This document shows, one piece after another, positions 41,175-51,487 of a DNA stretch of 64,000 nt. The stretch comes from Rickettsia akari str. Hartford (GTDB lineage Bacteria; Pseudomonadota; Alphaproteobacteria; Rickettsiales; Rickettsiaceae): contig NC_009881.1 of assembly GCF_000018205.1 (NCBI RefSeq), positions 1,167,061-1,231,060 on the forward strand, in the 5' to 3' direction. Both the position numbers and the translations under genes were made by a program. The notes beneath the pieces are model-generated. The model worked only from the letters and a program-made list of their open reading frames with translations, was not told the origin of the DNA and ran no database searches. Within the stretch, counting starts at the first letter, position 1. Every line of letters begins with the position of its first letter.

Positions 41175-41897
41175 TCACATCAAATCACCGATATTCTCTA
41201 AAAATAACCTAGCTCGATGCGATGCCGGTTTCTTAAAAAACTCCTCCGCAGGCTGATTTGCTAAAATCTGTCCTTGATCCATAAAAATAATACGATCTGC
41301 TATTAATTTTGCAAATTTCAAATGGTGCGTAACCACTACCATGCTCATTTGATCTTTTAATAAATTTATATTCTCTATAACATCTTTAATATTTTCAGGA
41401 TCAAGTGACGAAGTCGGTTCGTCGAATAACAAAATTTCCGGCTTCATCATTAAAGCCCTTGCTATCGCTATTCGCTGCTTTTGTCCTCCTGATAGGCTTG
41501 CCGGATATGAGTCAAATTTTTGCGTTAGTTTAAATTTTGCAAGTAATTCCTTTGCCATAGCAATTGCTTGTTCTTTCGGCAATTTTAAAACATTTACCGG
41601 TGTATAAATTAGGTTTGCTCCTACAGTTAAATGAGGAAAGAGATTAAAATTTTGAAAAACCATACCGACTTTTAAACAAAGCTTTCTTCTATCTTTTGGC
41701 AGTAACTTCTTCTCGTCTACCAAACAAGTACCGCTACTTGGTTCTGCTAAATTATTTAAAATTCTAAGCAGAGTAGTTTTACCGCTTCCCGAAGGTCCAA
41801 TTATTACAGTAGTCTCCTTGGTAGTAAAACTTAAATTAATATTCTTAATTGCATAATTCTTGCCGTAACGCTTACAAACTTTTTCTAAAATAATCAT
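41175..41897 (-). CDS. glnQ: Amino-acid ABC transporter ATP-binding protein (GlnQ type)
   Basis: A 240-residue ATPase. Walker A is GPSGSGKTTLLRIL near residue 35, the signature LSGGQKQRIAIARALMM, Walker B ILLFDEPTSSLDPE and the switch His VVVTHHLKFA. The sequence belongs to the polar amino-acid family. It supplies energy for import of glutamine or related amino acids. The permease and binding protein are not in this window. Its start lies three bases after the end of the MBL gene, so they form one transcript. Confidence 0.88.
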   Translation of the reverse strand: MIILEKVCKRYGKNYAIKNINLSFTTKETTVIIGPSGSGKTTLLRILNNLAEPSSGTCLVDEKKLLPKDRRKLCLKVGMVFQNFNLFPHLTVGANLIYTPVNVLKLPKEQAIAMAKELLAKFKLTQKFDSYPASLSGGQKQRIAIARALMMKPEILLFDEPTSSLDPENIKDVIENINLLKDQMSMVVVTHHLKFAKLIADRIIFMDQGQILANQPAEEFFKKPASHRARLFLENIGDLM

Positions 41898-41900
41898 AAA

Positions 41901-42665
41901 CTAAACCGTAAATCTATAACCGTCATAAAGCGGTTTAACGTTATTTGGAAGCATTTTCGTAATTTCATGATAATCTATTGTATGTCTCATATTAGTTAAT
42001 AATATCTGCTCAGGTTGATATTTTTCACGCCATTCTAGAACTTTATCAAGCCCTGCATGATTCAGATTTGATTTATAATCCATACAATCTAATATCCATA
42101 TTTTTATATCTTTTAAAAATTTTTCCGATTCAGGCGGAAAATCGATTACATCGGGCGAATAAACAAAATCACCTATACGCAAGCCCAAACTATCTATAGG
42201 ACCATGATGTTGTCTAAAAAATTGTATTTCGATAGTATTAATCTTAATTTTATCAAAAAAACTAACAGATTGCGTTGTGAACAGTCGCCCAAGCTTAAAT
42301 AACTTATTAGTAAATAGATAATCAAATTTTGTATAGAGATTTGCCGTACTATCGTGATCTGTATAGATTTTAAATGGCTTACCTTGCATAAAAGTAAACA
42401 CCCGTAAGTCATCTATACCGTTAACGTGATCGGAATGATAATGTGTTAATATAGCACAATCAAGCTTATTGATCTTTTCTCGTAATAGTTGATTTCTAAT
42501 ATCAAAACCGAAATCAACTAATATTTGACTATTTTCATCGTTAATATATATTGCTGATCTAGTCCTTTTATTATACTTTGAATGAGATGCACAAATACTG
42601 CAATCACACCCGATCACCGGTACGCCTATAGATGCTCCACACCCGAGTACTACGACTTGTAACAT
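41901..42665 (-). CDS. MBL-fold metallohydrolase, PhnP-like
   Basis: A 254-residue metallo-beta-lactamase-fold protein. The N-terminus VVLGCGASIGVPVIGCDCSIC is typical of PhnP-like phosphodiesterases, including its cysteine pair. The metal-binding motif is THYHSDHVNGIDDLR near residue 78, and FRQHHGPIDSLGLR gives a further His. Exact substrate is unknown; PhnP cleaves cyclic ribose phosphates, but most relatives are uncharacterised. It is divergent from the PAP2 gene with 11 bases between starts. Confidence 0.82.
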   Translation of the reverse strand: MLQVVVLGCGASIGVPVIGCDCSICASHSKYNKRTRSAIYINDENSQILVDFGFDIRNQLLREKINKLDCAILTHYHSDHVNGIDDLRVFTFMQGKPFKIYTDHDSTANLYTKFDYLFTNKLFKLGRLFTTQSVSFFDKIKINTIEIQFFRQHHGPIDSLGLRIGDFVYSPDVIDFPPESEKFLKDIKIWILDCMDYKSNLNHAGLDKVLEWREKYQPEQILLTNMRHTIDYHEITKMLPNNVKPLYDGYRFTV

Positions 42666-42676
42666 AAATATTTAAA

Positions 42677-43351
42677 ATGATGTTTGAAGTTTTTTATAAT
42701 TTTTACGGCTTAAATCAAGAAATATTCTTATTTTTGAATAAAATTACTAATATCGGCTCTATACCTTATTTTTTAAAAATAATTTCGTTTTGTTTTAATA
42801 TCGCTAATTTCGCCTTAATATATATTTTATACTGTATATATTTTTATATTCAATTAAAGAAAATTAAAAATGATAATGAACGACAAAATAAATTTTGGCA
42901 CGGTTATAATAAATTAGTTGAAATCGGTATAATATACGGGGTATTCGGTTTAATTTTTACCGCTCTTAAATTTTTAGTTAATTTTCCTCGCCCTTATTGC
43001 AGTCTTCCTGCGGATAGTGTCATGACCATAATAAATACTGCAAATGAAAGATGCTTTTCAAGCTTTCCAAGCAGCCACGCAGCTCTTAGCGTTTTAGTAA
43101 TATATTTTATTTTGGATTATATTAAATTACCATTAAAAATCTTAATGATTTGTGTTATTATGCTCGTATCTTTATCTCGCATAAGCCTTGCCATGCATTA
43201 CCCAAGTGATATAATTTACGGCATTGCTATTGCATTTATAACAATACTAATAGGTAAATTAATTTATCGCATCTTTGCAAATAATATAATAAGAAAGGTT
43301 GGTGTAATGCTTACTATTATCATTCCACGACTTGATCGCGGAATCCGTTAA
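42677..43351 (+). CDS. PAP2-family membrane phosphatase with a repeat-derived C-terminus
   Basis: A 224-residue protein with about six membrane helices and the three acid-phosphatase motifs: KFLVNFPRPYC, SFPSSHAALS and SRISLAMHYPSDIIYG, with the catalytic His in the last. Members dephosphorylate undecaprenyl pyrophosphate, phosphatidate or similar lipids in the membrane. The final residues (TIIIPRLDRGIR) are encoded by the first arm of a palindromic repeat, which also supplies the stop codon. Confidence 0.82.
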   Translation: MMFEVFYNFYGLNQEIFLFLNKITNIGSIPYFLKIISFCFNIANFALIYILYCIYFYIQLKKIKNDNERQNKFWHGYNKLVEIGIIYGVFGLIFTALKFLVNFPRPYCSLPADSVMTIINTANERCFSSFPSSHAALSVLVIYFILDYIKLPLKILMICVIMLVSLSRISLAMHYPSDIIYGIAIAFITILIGKLIYRIFANNIIRKVGVMLTIIIPRLDRGIR

Positions 43352-43406
43352 AAATATTAGTATTTTTTATTATTTTTATTGGTACCGTGGTCAAGCCACG
43401 GTATGA
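43319..43406. repeat. Palindromic repeat, type B, overlapping the PAP2 gene end
   Basis: Left arm attccacgacttgatcgcgg, right arm accgtggtcaagccacgg ending tatgac. The left arm is translated as the end of the PAP2 protein. lptF begins 19 bases after the repeat. Confidence 0.8.
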
Positions 43407-43424
43407 CAAATTTGGAACAAATCT

Positions 43425-44507
43425 ATGCTGCTATATCGAAAATACTTTATAAAAAATATCTTACCGCTGCTTATAGTAGTTACTTTTTCATTGACTAGTA
43501 TAGTATGGATAACACAAATATTAAAACTTTTATACTTATTTGATAAAGGTATAAAAGTTATGGATTTCTTCAATTTAATAGTTCTAGTGCTTCCTACTTT
43601 ATTATTTATTCTGTTACCAGTAATAACGGTTATTGCAATCATCTATATCTATAATAATTTAAAAGTCGAGCGACAATTAATTATATTACAAGCTTCGGGA
43701 GTTAATAATGTACAGTTAGCATTGCCTGCTTTATATGTCGCATTAATAGTTATGCTACTTGCTTATTATATATCTTCTACCATCATGCCGTTATCTCATA
43801 TAAACTTAAAATCACATTTAAACTTTATAAAGAATAATTATATCTCAAGTATGATTGAAGAGAAAACTTTTAATAAAGTAACGAAAGATATCACTGTTTT
43901 TATAGATAAAAAATCAGCAGGAAATATTATGAACGGAGTAATAATATTTGATAATCGCAATGCTGATAATCCATCAGTAGTATTTGCTGGTTCAGGTACT
44001 CTTAATATATATGATAACAACCCGATTTTTGAACTTAATAAAGGTCTAAGACAAGAATATGACGTAAACGGTAATTTAACTCAACTAACTTTTGATTCTT
44101 TAATGATAAAGCTACAAAATGATAATCATTTAGCATCACAAAGAACTCAACATAATAAAGAAGCAAACGAATATTATATAAGCGAATTACTCGCCCCTAC
44201 TCATGATTTAGTTATTACTAAAAAAATTAAATTAATTGCTGAAGCACATCAAAGAATAATTTGGCCTTTATATAATTTTGTATTACCTTTTTTAGCACTT
44301 GCAGTTTTTCTAAGATATCCTTATAGCAAAAAAACAACTTTTATGCCAGTATTATTTTCTACCTTAACAGTATTGCTAGTTACTTCAATTCATTTTATAT
44401 TGCAAAATTTTGCTTCAAAAAATCTAGATTTTATTTTTGCTTGTTACTCCAATTTGGTTATTGCTTTAACGATCGGATTATATTTATTTGTACGTAAAAG
44501 AATATAA
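43425..44507 (+). CDS. lptF: LPS export permease LptF
   Basis: A 360-residue YjgP/YjgQ-family protein. It has three N-terminal and three C-terminal membrane helices around a periplasmic beta-jellyroll (about residues 120-270). The N-terminus (YRKYFIKNILPLLIVVTFSL) and ERQLIILQASGVNNVQ are family marks. With LptG and LptB it extracts LPS from the inner membrane. LptF and LptG are hard to tell apart by eye, so LptG is the alternative. It converges with holC, the stops two bases apart. Confidence 0.85.
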   Translation: MLLYRKYFIKNILPLLIVVTFSLTSIVWITQILKLLYLFDKGIKVMDFFNLIVLVLPTLLFILLPVITVIAIIYIYNNLKVERQLIILQASGVNNVQLALPALYVALIVMLLAYYISSTIMPLSHINLKSHLNFIKNNYISSMIEEKTFNKVTKDITVFIDKKSAGNIMNGVIIFDNRNADNPSVVFAGSGTLNIYDNNPIFELNKGLRQEYDVNGNLTQLTFDSLMIKLQNDNHLASQRTQHNKEANEYYISELLAPTHDLVITKKIKLIAEAHQRIIWPLYNFVLPFLALAVFLRYPYSKKTTFMPVLFSTLTVLLVTSIHFILQNFASKNLDFIFACYSNLVIALTIGLYLFVRKRI

Positions 44508-44509
44508 AT

Positions 44510-44974
44510 CTATTCTACCTTATTCCACGTTCCACGAAGATTTTGAGTAAAACAATCGATTTTATTTTCCTGCTCGGTAAATTTATTTATTTTAACTGTT
44601 AATTCTTTTAAATCTTCCGGTGAATCGGTTATTATAATTATTCTTTTAAACACTTCTACATAGTCCTTAATTTGTAAAATTTTTTCTATAGCTGTAGGTG
44701 AAATAATGATAAGCACACTAGCATTATTAGGATTTTGTAACTCATCGGTAATATAAATCGGCTGTTTTTCAGGCTGCGGATCAAGTTTACTACCATGAGG
44801 TATAAATTGCTTACGTGAATAAGTCCAAAGATGTTTATTGAGCATCTCTTGTTGATCTGCATCTGTAGTTAATATCACACTTTTAAGATCATAGTGATAG
44901 CATTTTTCTATCAGAAGCAATATCGATTTTAAAAGCAATTCATCGCTTGTTTGATAAATACTAAATTGCTGCAT
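44510..44974 (-). CDS. holC: DNA polymerase III chi subunit
   Basis: A 154-residue chi protein: LLIEKCYHYDLKSVILTTDA, LNKHLWTYSRKQFIPHGS, YITDELQNPNNASVLIII and RIIIITDSPED. It links the clamp loader to single-strand binding protein at the lagging strand. The order LWTYS-FIPHG is diagnostic of the family. Confidence 0.88.
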   Translation of the reverse strand: MQQFSIYQTSDELLLKSILLLIEKCYHYDLKSVILTTDADQQEMLNKHLWTYSRKQFIPHGSKLDPQPEKQPIYITDELQNPNNASVLIIISPTAIEKILQIKDYVEVFKRIIIITDSPEDLKELTVKINKFTEQENKIDCFTQNLRGTWNKVE

Positions 44975-45340
44975 GGAATTTTATAATTAATTGTTTATTC
45001 AGTTCTATTAATGTATATCAGTATTGTCTGCTCCTTGGACTAACACTTAATAATTTGCTACACTTGTTTTATTGACTATAAATCTCACAAGATTTTCATT
45101 TAAATAATTTAGCGTTTCCCCAGTTATATTATTATGTATAACATTTATTGGGAAGTAGTGGTTTGAGAAGAAACTTCTGTCACTTCACTTTCTTCAGTAT
45201 TGTTGCTGAAAGTAGAACGCATAGCTGTACTCTTATTAAATTAAAAAATTATCTAAAATATTAAGCCGTTTATTTAATATACAAGTAACTTCAAGGTAAT
45301 TAATAGACTATGAAATTAAATAATTACAAAATTAGAGAAA
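44975..45340 (-). other. 365-base gap with only short decayed frames
   Basis: Nothing convincing. On the minus strand an ATG at 45222 opens 25 Ser/Thr/Glu-rich codons (starting MRSTFSNNTEES), and another frame gives NNITGETLNYLNENLVRFIV up to about 45055. They may be pieces of one decayed small gene but resemble nothing I can name. Confidence 0.3.
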
Positions 45341-45425
45341 TGGTACGGATGAAGGGACTTGAACCCCCACGCCTCGCGGCACAAGAACCTAAATCTTGCA
45401 TGTCTACCAGTTTCATCACATCCGC
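45341..45425 (-). tRNA. tRNA-Leu(UAG)
   Basis: Minus-strand transcript starts GCGGATGTGATGAAACTGG and ends CATCCGTACCA, with encoded CCA. The anticodon stem CAAGA/TCTTG encloses TTTAGGT, giving anticodon UAG (codons CUN, chiefly CUA). A short variable arm (TGCCGCGAGGCG) makes it a class II tRNA. The first acceptor pair is G-U. 85 bases. Confidence 0.92.
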
Positions 45426-45448
45426 ATATGGAAATGTCGTTACCGTAA

Positions 45449-45576
45449 GTCATTGTTGCGTGGATCGGTTTTTGTGTCTAAGCTACGCAAATTGCATAGC
45501 AATTGTACGTCCGCAATCTCAGGAATTTGTTATTATTTTTGAGATTGCCGCACAGCCTACGGCTGCTCGCAATGAC
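45449..45576. repeat. Palindromic repeat, type A variant
   Basis: Begins gtcattgttgcgtgg and ends ggctgctcgcaatgac, with internal arms caatctcaggaa / tttgagattg. Similar to the variant at 54708. Confidence 0.7.
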
Positions 45577-45602
45577 ATTTTCTGATCCACACAACAATGA
45601 CA

Positions 45603-46748
45603 TCAAAGTATTTTAATCAAAAAATTATAATACACATCATATAATTTTTGTAAATCGCTAATTTTTGTGTATTCGTTTATTTTATGTGCCGTTTCGGATA
45701 ATAAACCGAATTCTACTAACGGACAATAATTTTTGACGAATCTTGCATCTGACGTACCGCCGCTTGTAGAGAATTTAGGTTTTATTTTAAGAGTATGCTC
45801 TACTACTTTAGCAAATTCTTTTATTTTAGCACTAGGATTCTGAATAAAACTTCCAGCAAAACTACTATATTCTAACTTATAATCTACCTTATATTCTTTG
45901 CAATATCGTTTAATAATTTCTTCTACCTGTTTTGCTAAAGTTTCTGCACTATGTAAATTATTAAAACGTATATTGAAAGATGCTTCAGTACTTGCCGGAA
46001 TTACATTTGAGGTCTCATTACCAACATCAATATTCGTTACTTCAAGATTTGAATTTTGAAAAAATTCAGTACCTTCATCAAGTCTTATATTCGTTAACTC
46101 ATGCAATATTTTTATTAAGCAAGGCAACGGATTATTTGCTTTATGAGGATAAGCTACATGCCCTGCTAAACCGTCTATATTTAATTTAAAGTTAACACTT
46201 CCTCTTCGGCCGATCTTAATTGTATCGCCTATTTCTTTTTCACAAGTAGGTTCACCGACAATAGCAAAATCTACCTTATATCCCTGGTCATAAATATATT
46301 GCAGCATTTCTTTAGTGCCATGCTTTGCTTTCCCCTCTTCATCACTAGTAAGTAAGAAACTAATAGAACCTTTAAAACCGGCATTATTTTTTATAAAATC
46401 TAAGCTAGCTGCTAGAAAGCACGCTATAGCCCCTTTCATATCCACCGCACCTCTGCCATATATCTTACCATCTTGCTTGCTAGCCTTAAATGGACTCGAA
46501 TTATGCCAAAGCGCATGATTATCTACCGGCACTACATCTACATGACCAACAAAGCAAATATTAGGCTCATTTCTACCAAAAATAGCATAAAGGTTAGTGA
46601 CTTGCTCGCTTTTAAAATCGCCGAATATTTTTATTTCGGTCTTAAAGCCGTGCTGTTTAAGCAAATCATCAATATACTCAATAGCACCATCGTTTTCAGG
46701 AGTTACAGACTTAAAACCAATCAAATCTTTTAAGTAGTGAATGTACAT
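45603..46748 (-). CDS. dapE: Succinyl-diaminopimelate desuccinylase
   Basis: A 381-residue M20-family zinc enzyme. It hydrolyses N-succinyl-LL-diaminopimelate in the lysine/peptidoglycan precursor pathway. The metal-site blocks are CFVGHVDVVPVDN, YGRGAVDMKGAIACF and LTSDEEGKAKHGT; GGTSDARFVKNYCPLVEFG follows near the end. I use the ATG at 46748; a TTG lies one codon upstream. It abuts the RM remnant, whose stop is at 46752. Confidence 0.93.
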   Translation of the reverse strand: MYIHYLKDLIGFKSVTPENDGAIEYIDDLLKQHGFKTEIKIFGDFKSEQVTNLYAIFGRNEPNICFVGHVDVVPVDNHALWHNSSPFKASKQDGKIYGRGAVDMKGAIACFLAASLDFIKNNAGFKGSISFLLTSDEEGKAKHGTKEMLQYIYDQGYKVDFAIVGEPTCEKEIGDTIKIGRRGSVNFKLNIDGLAGHVAYPHKANNPLPCLIKILHELTNIRLDEGTEFFQNSNLEVTNIDVGNETSNVIPASTEASFNIRFNNLHSAETLAKQVEEIIKRYCKEYKVDYKLEYSSFAGSFIQNPSAKIKEFAKVVEHTLKIKPKFSTSGGTSDARFVKNYCPLVEFGLLSETAHKINEYTKISDLQKLYDVYYNFLIKIL

Positions 46749-46751
46749 CAA

Positions 46752-47906
46752 TCATTGCCAAAGTGAATTTAATTTAGCTTCATTATTAGTATAAAATAAA
46801 AACAACTCATCTACTCTTAGTGTATCTATTTGCTGGATTTCACTATGTCCATCATAACATTGTAAAACAGTGTTCATCTTTGCGATTCTAGTAGTTTTAG
46901 TTAGCTCTCGTCCATATAATGTATTAAACATTAACTTTTCTAAATCTTCTTCAGTGTTAATTATATTATTTTCTTTTATATAATTAACAACTTCAGTTAA
47001 AACACCACCTGCACCACAAAAATGATCATAAACAGTTTCTCCAAACTTTGGATCAATTAGGGTAATAATTGTTTTGATTATATTTCTCGGTGTAGAATAT
47101 CCACCAAAATTATTTTCAATCAAAATAATTTTTCTAGGAAACACTCAAATGCATCACATTTTATATCAGTATCAATTGTAGATAAAATGAGAGGATCGAT
47201 TGCATCAATAATATGACGAAGAGTATTATTACTTAGAGAAATAGGCGTAAGAACATCACCACCGTATTTATTCTATAACATAGCTATTAATGTAACCGAT
47301 AATATTATCGTTTGATTGTGCTTTGATATTATTCCACCAAGATTTTTTGTTATTTTCGCTTAATAACTTTAAGAATAATATATTTGCAAATTCGCTAAAT
47401 CTTTCTATTCCTGCTCGGAGTCCTTCACTTCTTAAAAGATTATTCAAGTTTTTAAATATCGATATTAATTCTTCACGTGATACTTTAACTGCTTTCTGTA
47501 TATTCCAAACTTCATTACTGTTTGCTTCTAAAAAAACTAATAATTCTTTTTCACGCAGTAATTCCATTACTTCATCACTTTAATATAAGCTCTTTATTAT
47601 TAGCAACAAAAGCTCAGTTCATTGCAAACACTATAGGTACATCAAGCAATGTTGCATATTCCATTGCTTGATCCAAAGCTCGCCTTAAATCTGCTCATGT
47701 TTTTTTGCTTCTATTATTACAATAGGTTTATCATTATTACTTTCATATAAGATATAATCCGGTCTTTTTCCGTTTAATATTGTATGTTCTGTTTTTGATT
47801 TTGATTTTTGGAAATAAACATTCTTTTTAGTATCATTATCTATATGCAAGCCCTTATTTACAATGTTATTACTGATAATCCATTCAGTTTTCTGTTCTGC
47901 TAACAT
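46752..47906 (-). pseudogene. Decayed fused restriction-methylation gene (type I/IIG-like)
   Basis: Reading the minus strand from 47906 gives first a nuclease part (LNGKRPDYILYE, then PIVIIEAKKHE, the D-(I/V)xExK pattern of PD-(D/E)xK enzymes) and RRALDQAMEYATLLDVP. Next comes the HsdM N-terminal helical domain (NLLRSEGLRAGIERFSEFAN). Last is the N6-adenine methylase domain: GGYSTPRNIIKTII and YDHFCGAGGVLTEVV (SAM motif I), YGRELTKTTRIAKMN. Frameshifts separate these parts, and the NPPF/Y catalytic motif is absent, so the 3' part has been deleted. Nuclease before methylase in one gene suggests a single-chain RM enzyme. Confidence 0.65.
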
Positions 47907-48135
47907 AAGAATTGCTTAGATATTTTTATTTTGTAATTAATAATTATATCTTCTTACACTTATTATATAAGATTATAAAAGTACAAAAACAACTTTTTAG
48001 CTCACTAAAAAATAAATTATCACTATGGATTGACATAGATTTCTGACTTTCTTAATGAGTTTAAATAACTTATTATTATGAGCTTGTTATAACTAATATT
48101 AAAATCATTGGTATAAATAATCAATTAAAAAATTA
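47907..48135. other. Gap between divergent remnants
   Basis: About 230 AT-rich bases between the RM remnant and nhaA. I see no gene, no palindromic repeat and no RNA; it presumably held promoters for the two now-dead genes. Confidence 0.4.
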
Positions 48136-49263
48136 ATGAAATCTGGTACTTTTGCCGGTATATTATTAAAATTATTGCTTTTACTTTAGCAATAATTGTC
48201 AGCAATAATATTTTGCTAGAAAAATATTATTCTTCTTTTATTTAAATGTAAGTTTACAAACAACTTTTATAGAGTTCGTTAATGACTGTCCCATGACATT
48301 CTTCTTTTTATTAATAGGTTTAGAAATGAAATTTCACCTAGTAGAATGTGAATATAAAAATAAAAAAACTATTATTACGTTAGGCAACAGCCATTGGATG
48401 TGTGGTAGTTCATGCCTTAATATACATATTTTTTAATTATGATAAACCTGGATTAATAAAAGGATGGGCTGTTCCTATAGCAACCGATACTGCTTTTGTC
48501 CTTGGTATTGTATCTTTTTTCAGTCGACATATATCTTTAGAATTACGAACTTTTATTATAGGTTTCTCATTAATTGACGATGCTTTTGCGCCAATTATAC
48601 TATCCTGATTTTATACTAAAACAATCAATACTCCAGCATTATTAATTTCCTCTGTAATTATATTCATCTTGTTTATATTGAATTATAGACAAGTTAAACA
48701 ATTATTGTATTCTATAGCTGTAGGTTTATTATTATGGATTAGTATGATGGAGTCAGGTATTCACGGTACTTTATGCTGAGCTGTTATAACACTTTTTATA
48801 CATGTTAATATAAAGGGAGAATGTAACACTTCTTTTAAAAAACTTGACAACTTAACTCGTCCTTTTGTAAATTACATTATTTTACAGCTTTTTGTATTTA
48901 TGAATTACGGTATCCTTTTAGAAAATTTTGTATTTAAAGGCACCCGTTCCAACTCAATACTTGCTTTAATTTATGGGATAATATTTGGTTTATTTGTAAT
49001 GTAAGCAATTAGTTATTATGCTATTTTCATATCCACTTGTAAAATTTAAACTCTGTAATTTATCAAGTGATACCTCATGGTTAAAATTTTACTCTATATC
49101 TATACTTGGAGGAATTGGATTTACCCTAAGTTCATTTATAGGTAGTATTACGTTTGATAGTAGTTGTCCTTCAAACTCTATGAGAGCTGCAGTAATAATA
49201 GGCTCTTTAATTTCTGCATTATTTGGCGTATCCGTTCTAAAATATTGTACTAGAAAAGAGTAA
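48136..49263 (+). pseudogene. nhaA: Na+/H+ antiporter NhaA pseudogene
   Basis: Pieces in order: MKSGTFAGILL, then shifted AFTLAIIVSNN, MTFFFLLIGLEMKFHLVE, and KGWAVPIATDTAFVLGIVSF, the NhaA signature, then FSLIDDAFAPIIL with the ion-binding Asp pair. Later come SGIHGTL, RPFVNYIILQLFVF and the final GGIGFTLSSFIGSI. At least four stops (e.g. after FAPIILS, HGTLC and GLFVM) and two shifts interrupt it. The normal length near 380 residues is retained, so it was lost by point lesions rather than large deletion. Confidence 0.85.
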
Positions 49264-49361
49264 AGAACCTAAGAAGCTCTACCTTGAGTAACATACCCAT
49301 TTTCTGACAAGCGTGAGGATCGAAGTCTATAACTAATAGACAAGCCGACGAACAACGAAGA

Positions 49362-49466
49362 AATTGTTGCGTGGACCGATGAAATCCAAGGGGTCCATAA
49401 AAACAATAAAAATACTAATAATTTTAGATTTTTAACTGGATCCCGTGGTCAAGCCACGGGGATGAC
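49362..49466. repeat. Palindromic repeat, type B
   Basis: Contains ggtccataaaaacaataaaa and tcccgtggtcaagccacggg ending gatgac. Upstream, 49290-49360, is unassigned debris. Confidence 0.75.
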
Positions 49467-49519
49467 AGAGATGAAACTGATCCTCACAACAATGCTAATA
49501 ACGAAGCACAAAGTGGGGA

Positions 49520-50044
49520 TCAGTTTACTATACTCATTAAATAACGATTATAGGATTTTAATAACACATCATATTTTTGTTTGAAAAAAACAGGATATTG
49601 TACTATATAGATATTATTGGAAGAAGGAATCTCTTTTTCAAGCTTATTTAGCATAAAAGGCATATTATAATTATATTCTACTAAAATTACTGAAGCAAGA
49701 TTGTAAGTTACAATAAAATCAACCGCTTTCTTAATATTATCTTCTTCAGACATTATTTTATTCGGAGCAAGTATTACCTGCTGTTCTATAACATTACGTT
49801 CCTTTAACAAATTTCTTAATTGCTCTGTAGATTCTATACCGATAATAAATAATATAGGTGCATAGCCTGCTTTGAGCAAAGCAATACCGGTTTCAATTTT
49901 ATGTCCTCCTCCTGCAAATACTATTATTGCATTAGTGGTATTACTATTGAACTTATAAGAATTTATTAAATATAAAAAATAACCAATACCACCGACCCAA
50001 AGAGCAAAAATTGCTAAAATTGTGAGTAAAAATTTTCTGATCAT
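49520..50044 (-). CDS. YdcF/SanA-like DUF218 membrane protein
   Basis: A 174-residue protein with one N-terminal membrane helix ([21 protein letters not shown]) and a DUF218 domain: [22 protein letters not shown] near residue 42, [26 protein letters not shown] and [14 protein letters not shown]. Relatives (SanA, YdcF, ElyC) act in envelope integrity; biochemical role is not settled. Its ATG overlaps the lipB stop by four bases. Confidence 0.75.
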
Positions 50045-50670
50045 TTAAATATTTTATTAAATTCATTTTGAATAATTTTATCAAATTCAGACATTTCAAT
50101 ATGAATTCCTAACTGATTTAAAGATGTTACTAAAGAATTTTCAAGTCCACAAGGAATAATCCCTCTAAACTTACTTAAATCTGTTGAAATATTTATAGAT
50201 ACACCGTGATATGTAACCCATTTTCTTACTCTGACACCTATTGCAGCAATTTTAGCAAATTCATCTTTTCTTACTTTTACCCAAATTCCTACTTTATCTT
50301 TAATAAGATATGCTTTAATTCCAAAATAATTTAAGCTATTTATAATCCATTCTTCAAGCATTCTTATATATAGCTTTAAATCTTTGTGTCGATTTGGTGA
50401 AGCTAAATTAAGAATTGGATAAATAACACGCTGACCCGGTCCATGAAAAGTAAATTTACCGCCACGTCCTGTGTAAATTACAGGAATATCACCGTAATTT
50501 AATAATTCTTCTTGTTTATAATTAGTACCGGCTGTATATACTTCCGAATGTTCAACTAAATAAACAACTTCCAGCTCATTATCACTAATTACTTTATTAA
50601 CGTAATCTTCCATTAATTTCAAAGTAACCCGATAATCCATAAGATTCGGTATAGTTATAAATTGTAGCAT
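50041..50670 (-). CDS. lipB: Octanoyltransferase LipB
   Basis: A 209-residue enzyme transferring octanoate from acyl carrier protein to lipoyl domains of 2-oxo-acid dehydrogenases. Family marks: [63 protein letters not shown] with the catalytic Lys replaced position near RVRKW, and [15 protein letters not shown] with the acyl-binding Cys. Middle gene of a three-gene operon. Confidence 0.92.
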
Positions 50671-50687
50671 ATTATAAATGTGTCATA

Positions 50688-51434
50688 TTAATTACTTAAC
50701 TCAGATTTATATTTCAATATTAATGCATCTAAAATTGCTATGGTTTCAGCATCCAAATCGCCGGAAAAATTACTAGGACGAAAATGCATTTGAAACGAAA
50801 TTATAACATCTTTCATTTTAGAATCTAAAATTCCAGTAGCTTCAAGCTTATAACCGTATGTAATAAATTTTTGCTGAATTGCTGCAATATTGGTTATGTC
50901 GATTTGCGGCAATAGATCGTTAAACACTTGTTCATCATACCATGCTCCAATATCGTTATTATATAATAGTTTCCAAGGAAATAGCGGACCAGGATCCTGT
51001 TTTCTACCTGGAGCAATATCAGAATGCCCGACCACTCTAGTAGGTTTAATATCATATTTAGCGATAATCTGTTTACACAAACTTATGACACTATTAATTT
51101 GCCTTTCCGCATATGGTATCCAAACTATATTATTATTTTTTGTATTTATTTCAAATGCAGGATTTACGATTTCAATACCAATTGATGTATCATTAATACG
51201 CTCATGACCTTGCCAGTAACTTACTCCAGCATGCCATGCTCTATCATGCTCTTCTACTAATTGAAATATATGTTCAGGGTTTTCATTGTTTATTAAATAA
51301 TGGCTACTTAACTTTTCACCGGTTAGAAAATCTAAAGACTGCTTAAAATCACACTGTGTATAATGTAGCACTAGGAATTTAATACGTTTATCAAACCCCA
51401 CAGATCTATAAGATATTTTATCGATTACGATCAT
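50688..51434 (-). CDS. ampD: AmpD-like N-acetylmuramoyl-L-alanine amidase with a peptidoglycan-binding tail
   Basis: A 248-residue amidase_2 zinc enzyme. Zinc ligands and active site lie in LVLHYTQCDF, RAWHAGVSYW and GHSDIAPGRKQDPGPLFPW. The C-terminal 60 residues (QQKFITYGYKLEATGILDS) form a PG_binding_1 domain, so it resembles AmiD more than cytosolic AmpD. I see no signal peptide. It may recycle muropeptides or act on the murein; symbol used loosely. Confidence 0.82.
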   Translation of the reverse strand: MIVIDKISYRSVGFDKRIKFLVLHYTQCDFKQSLDFLTGEKLSSHYLINNENPEHIFQLVEEHDRAWHAGVSYWQGHERINDTSIGIEIVNPAFEINTKNNNIVWIPYAERQINSVISLCKQIIAKYDIKPTRVVGHSDIAPGRKQDPGPLFPWKLLYNNDIGAWYDEQVFNDLLPQIDITNIAAIQQKFITYGYKLEATGILDSKMKDVIISFQMHFRPSNFSGDLDAETIAILDALILKYKSELSN

Positions 51435-51487
51435 AGTTTAAAAGATGTTAATCTTAGTGAAAAACGGCTTTATTGCATTGCTCTTAT

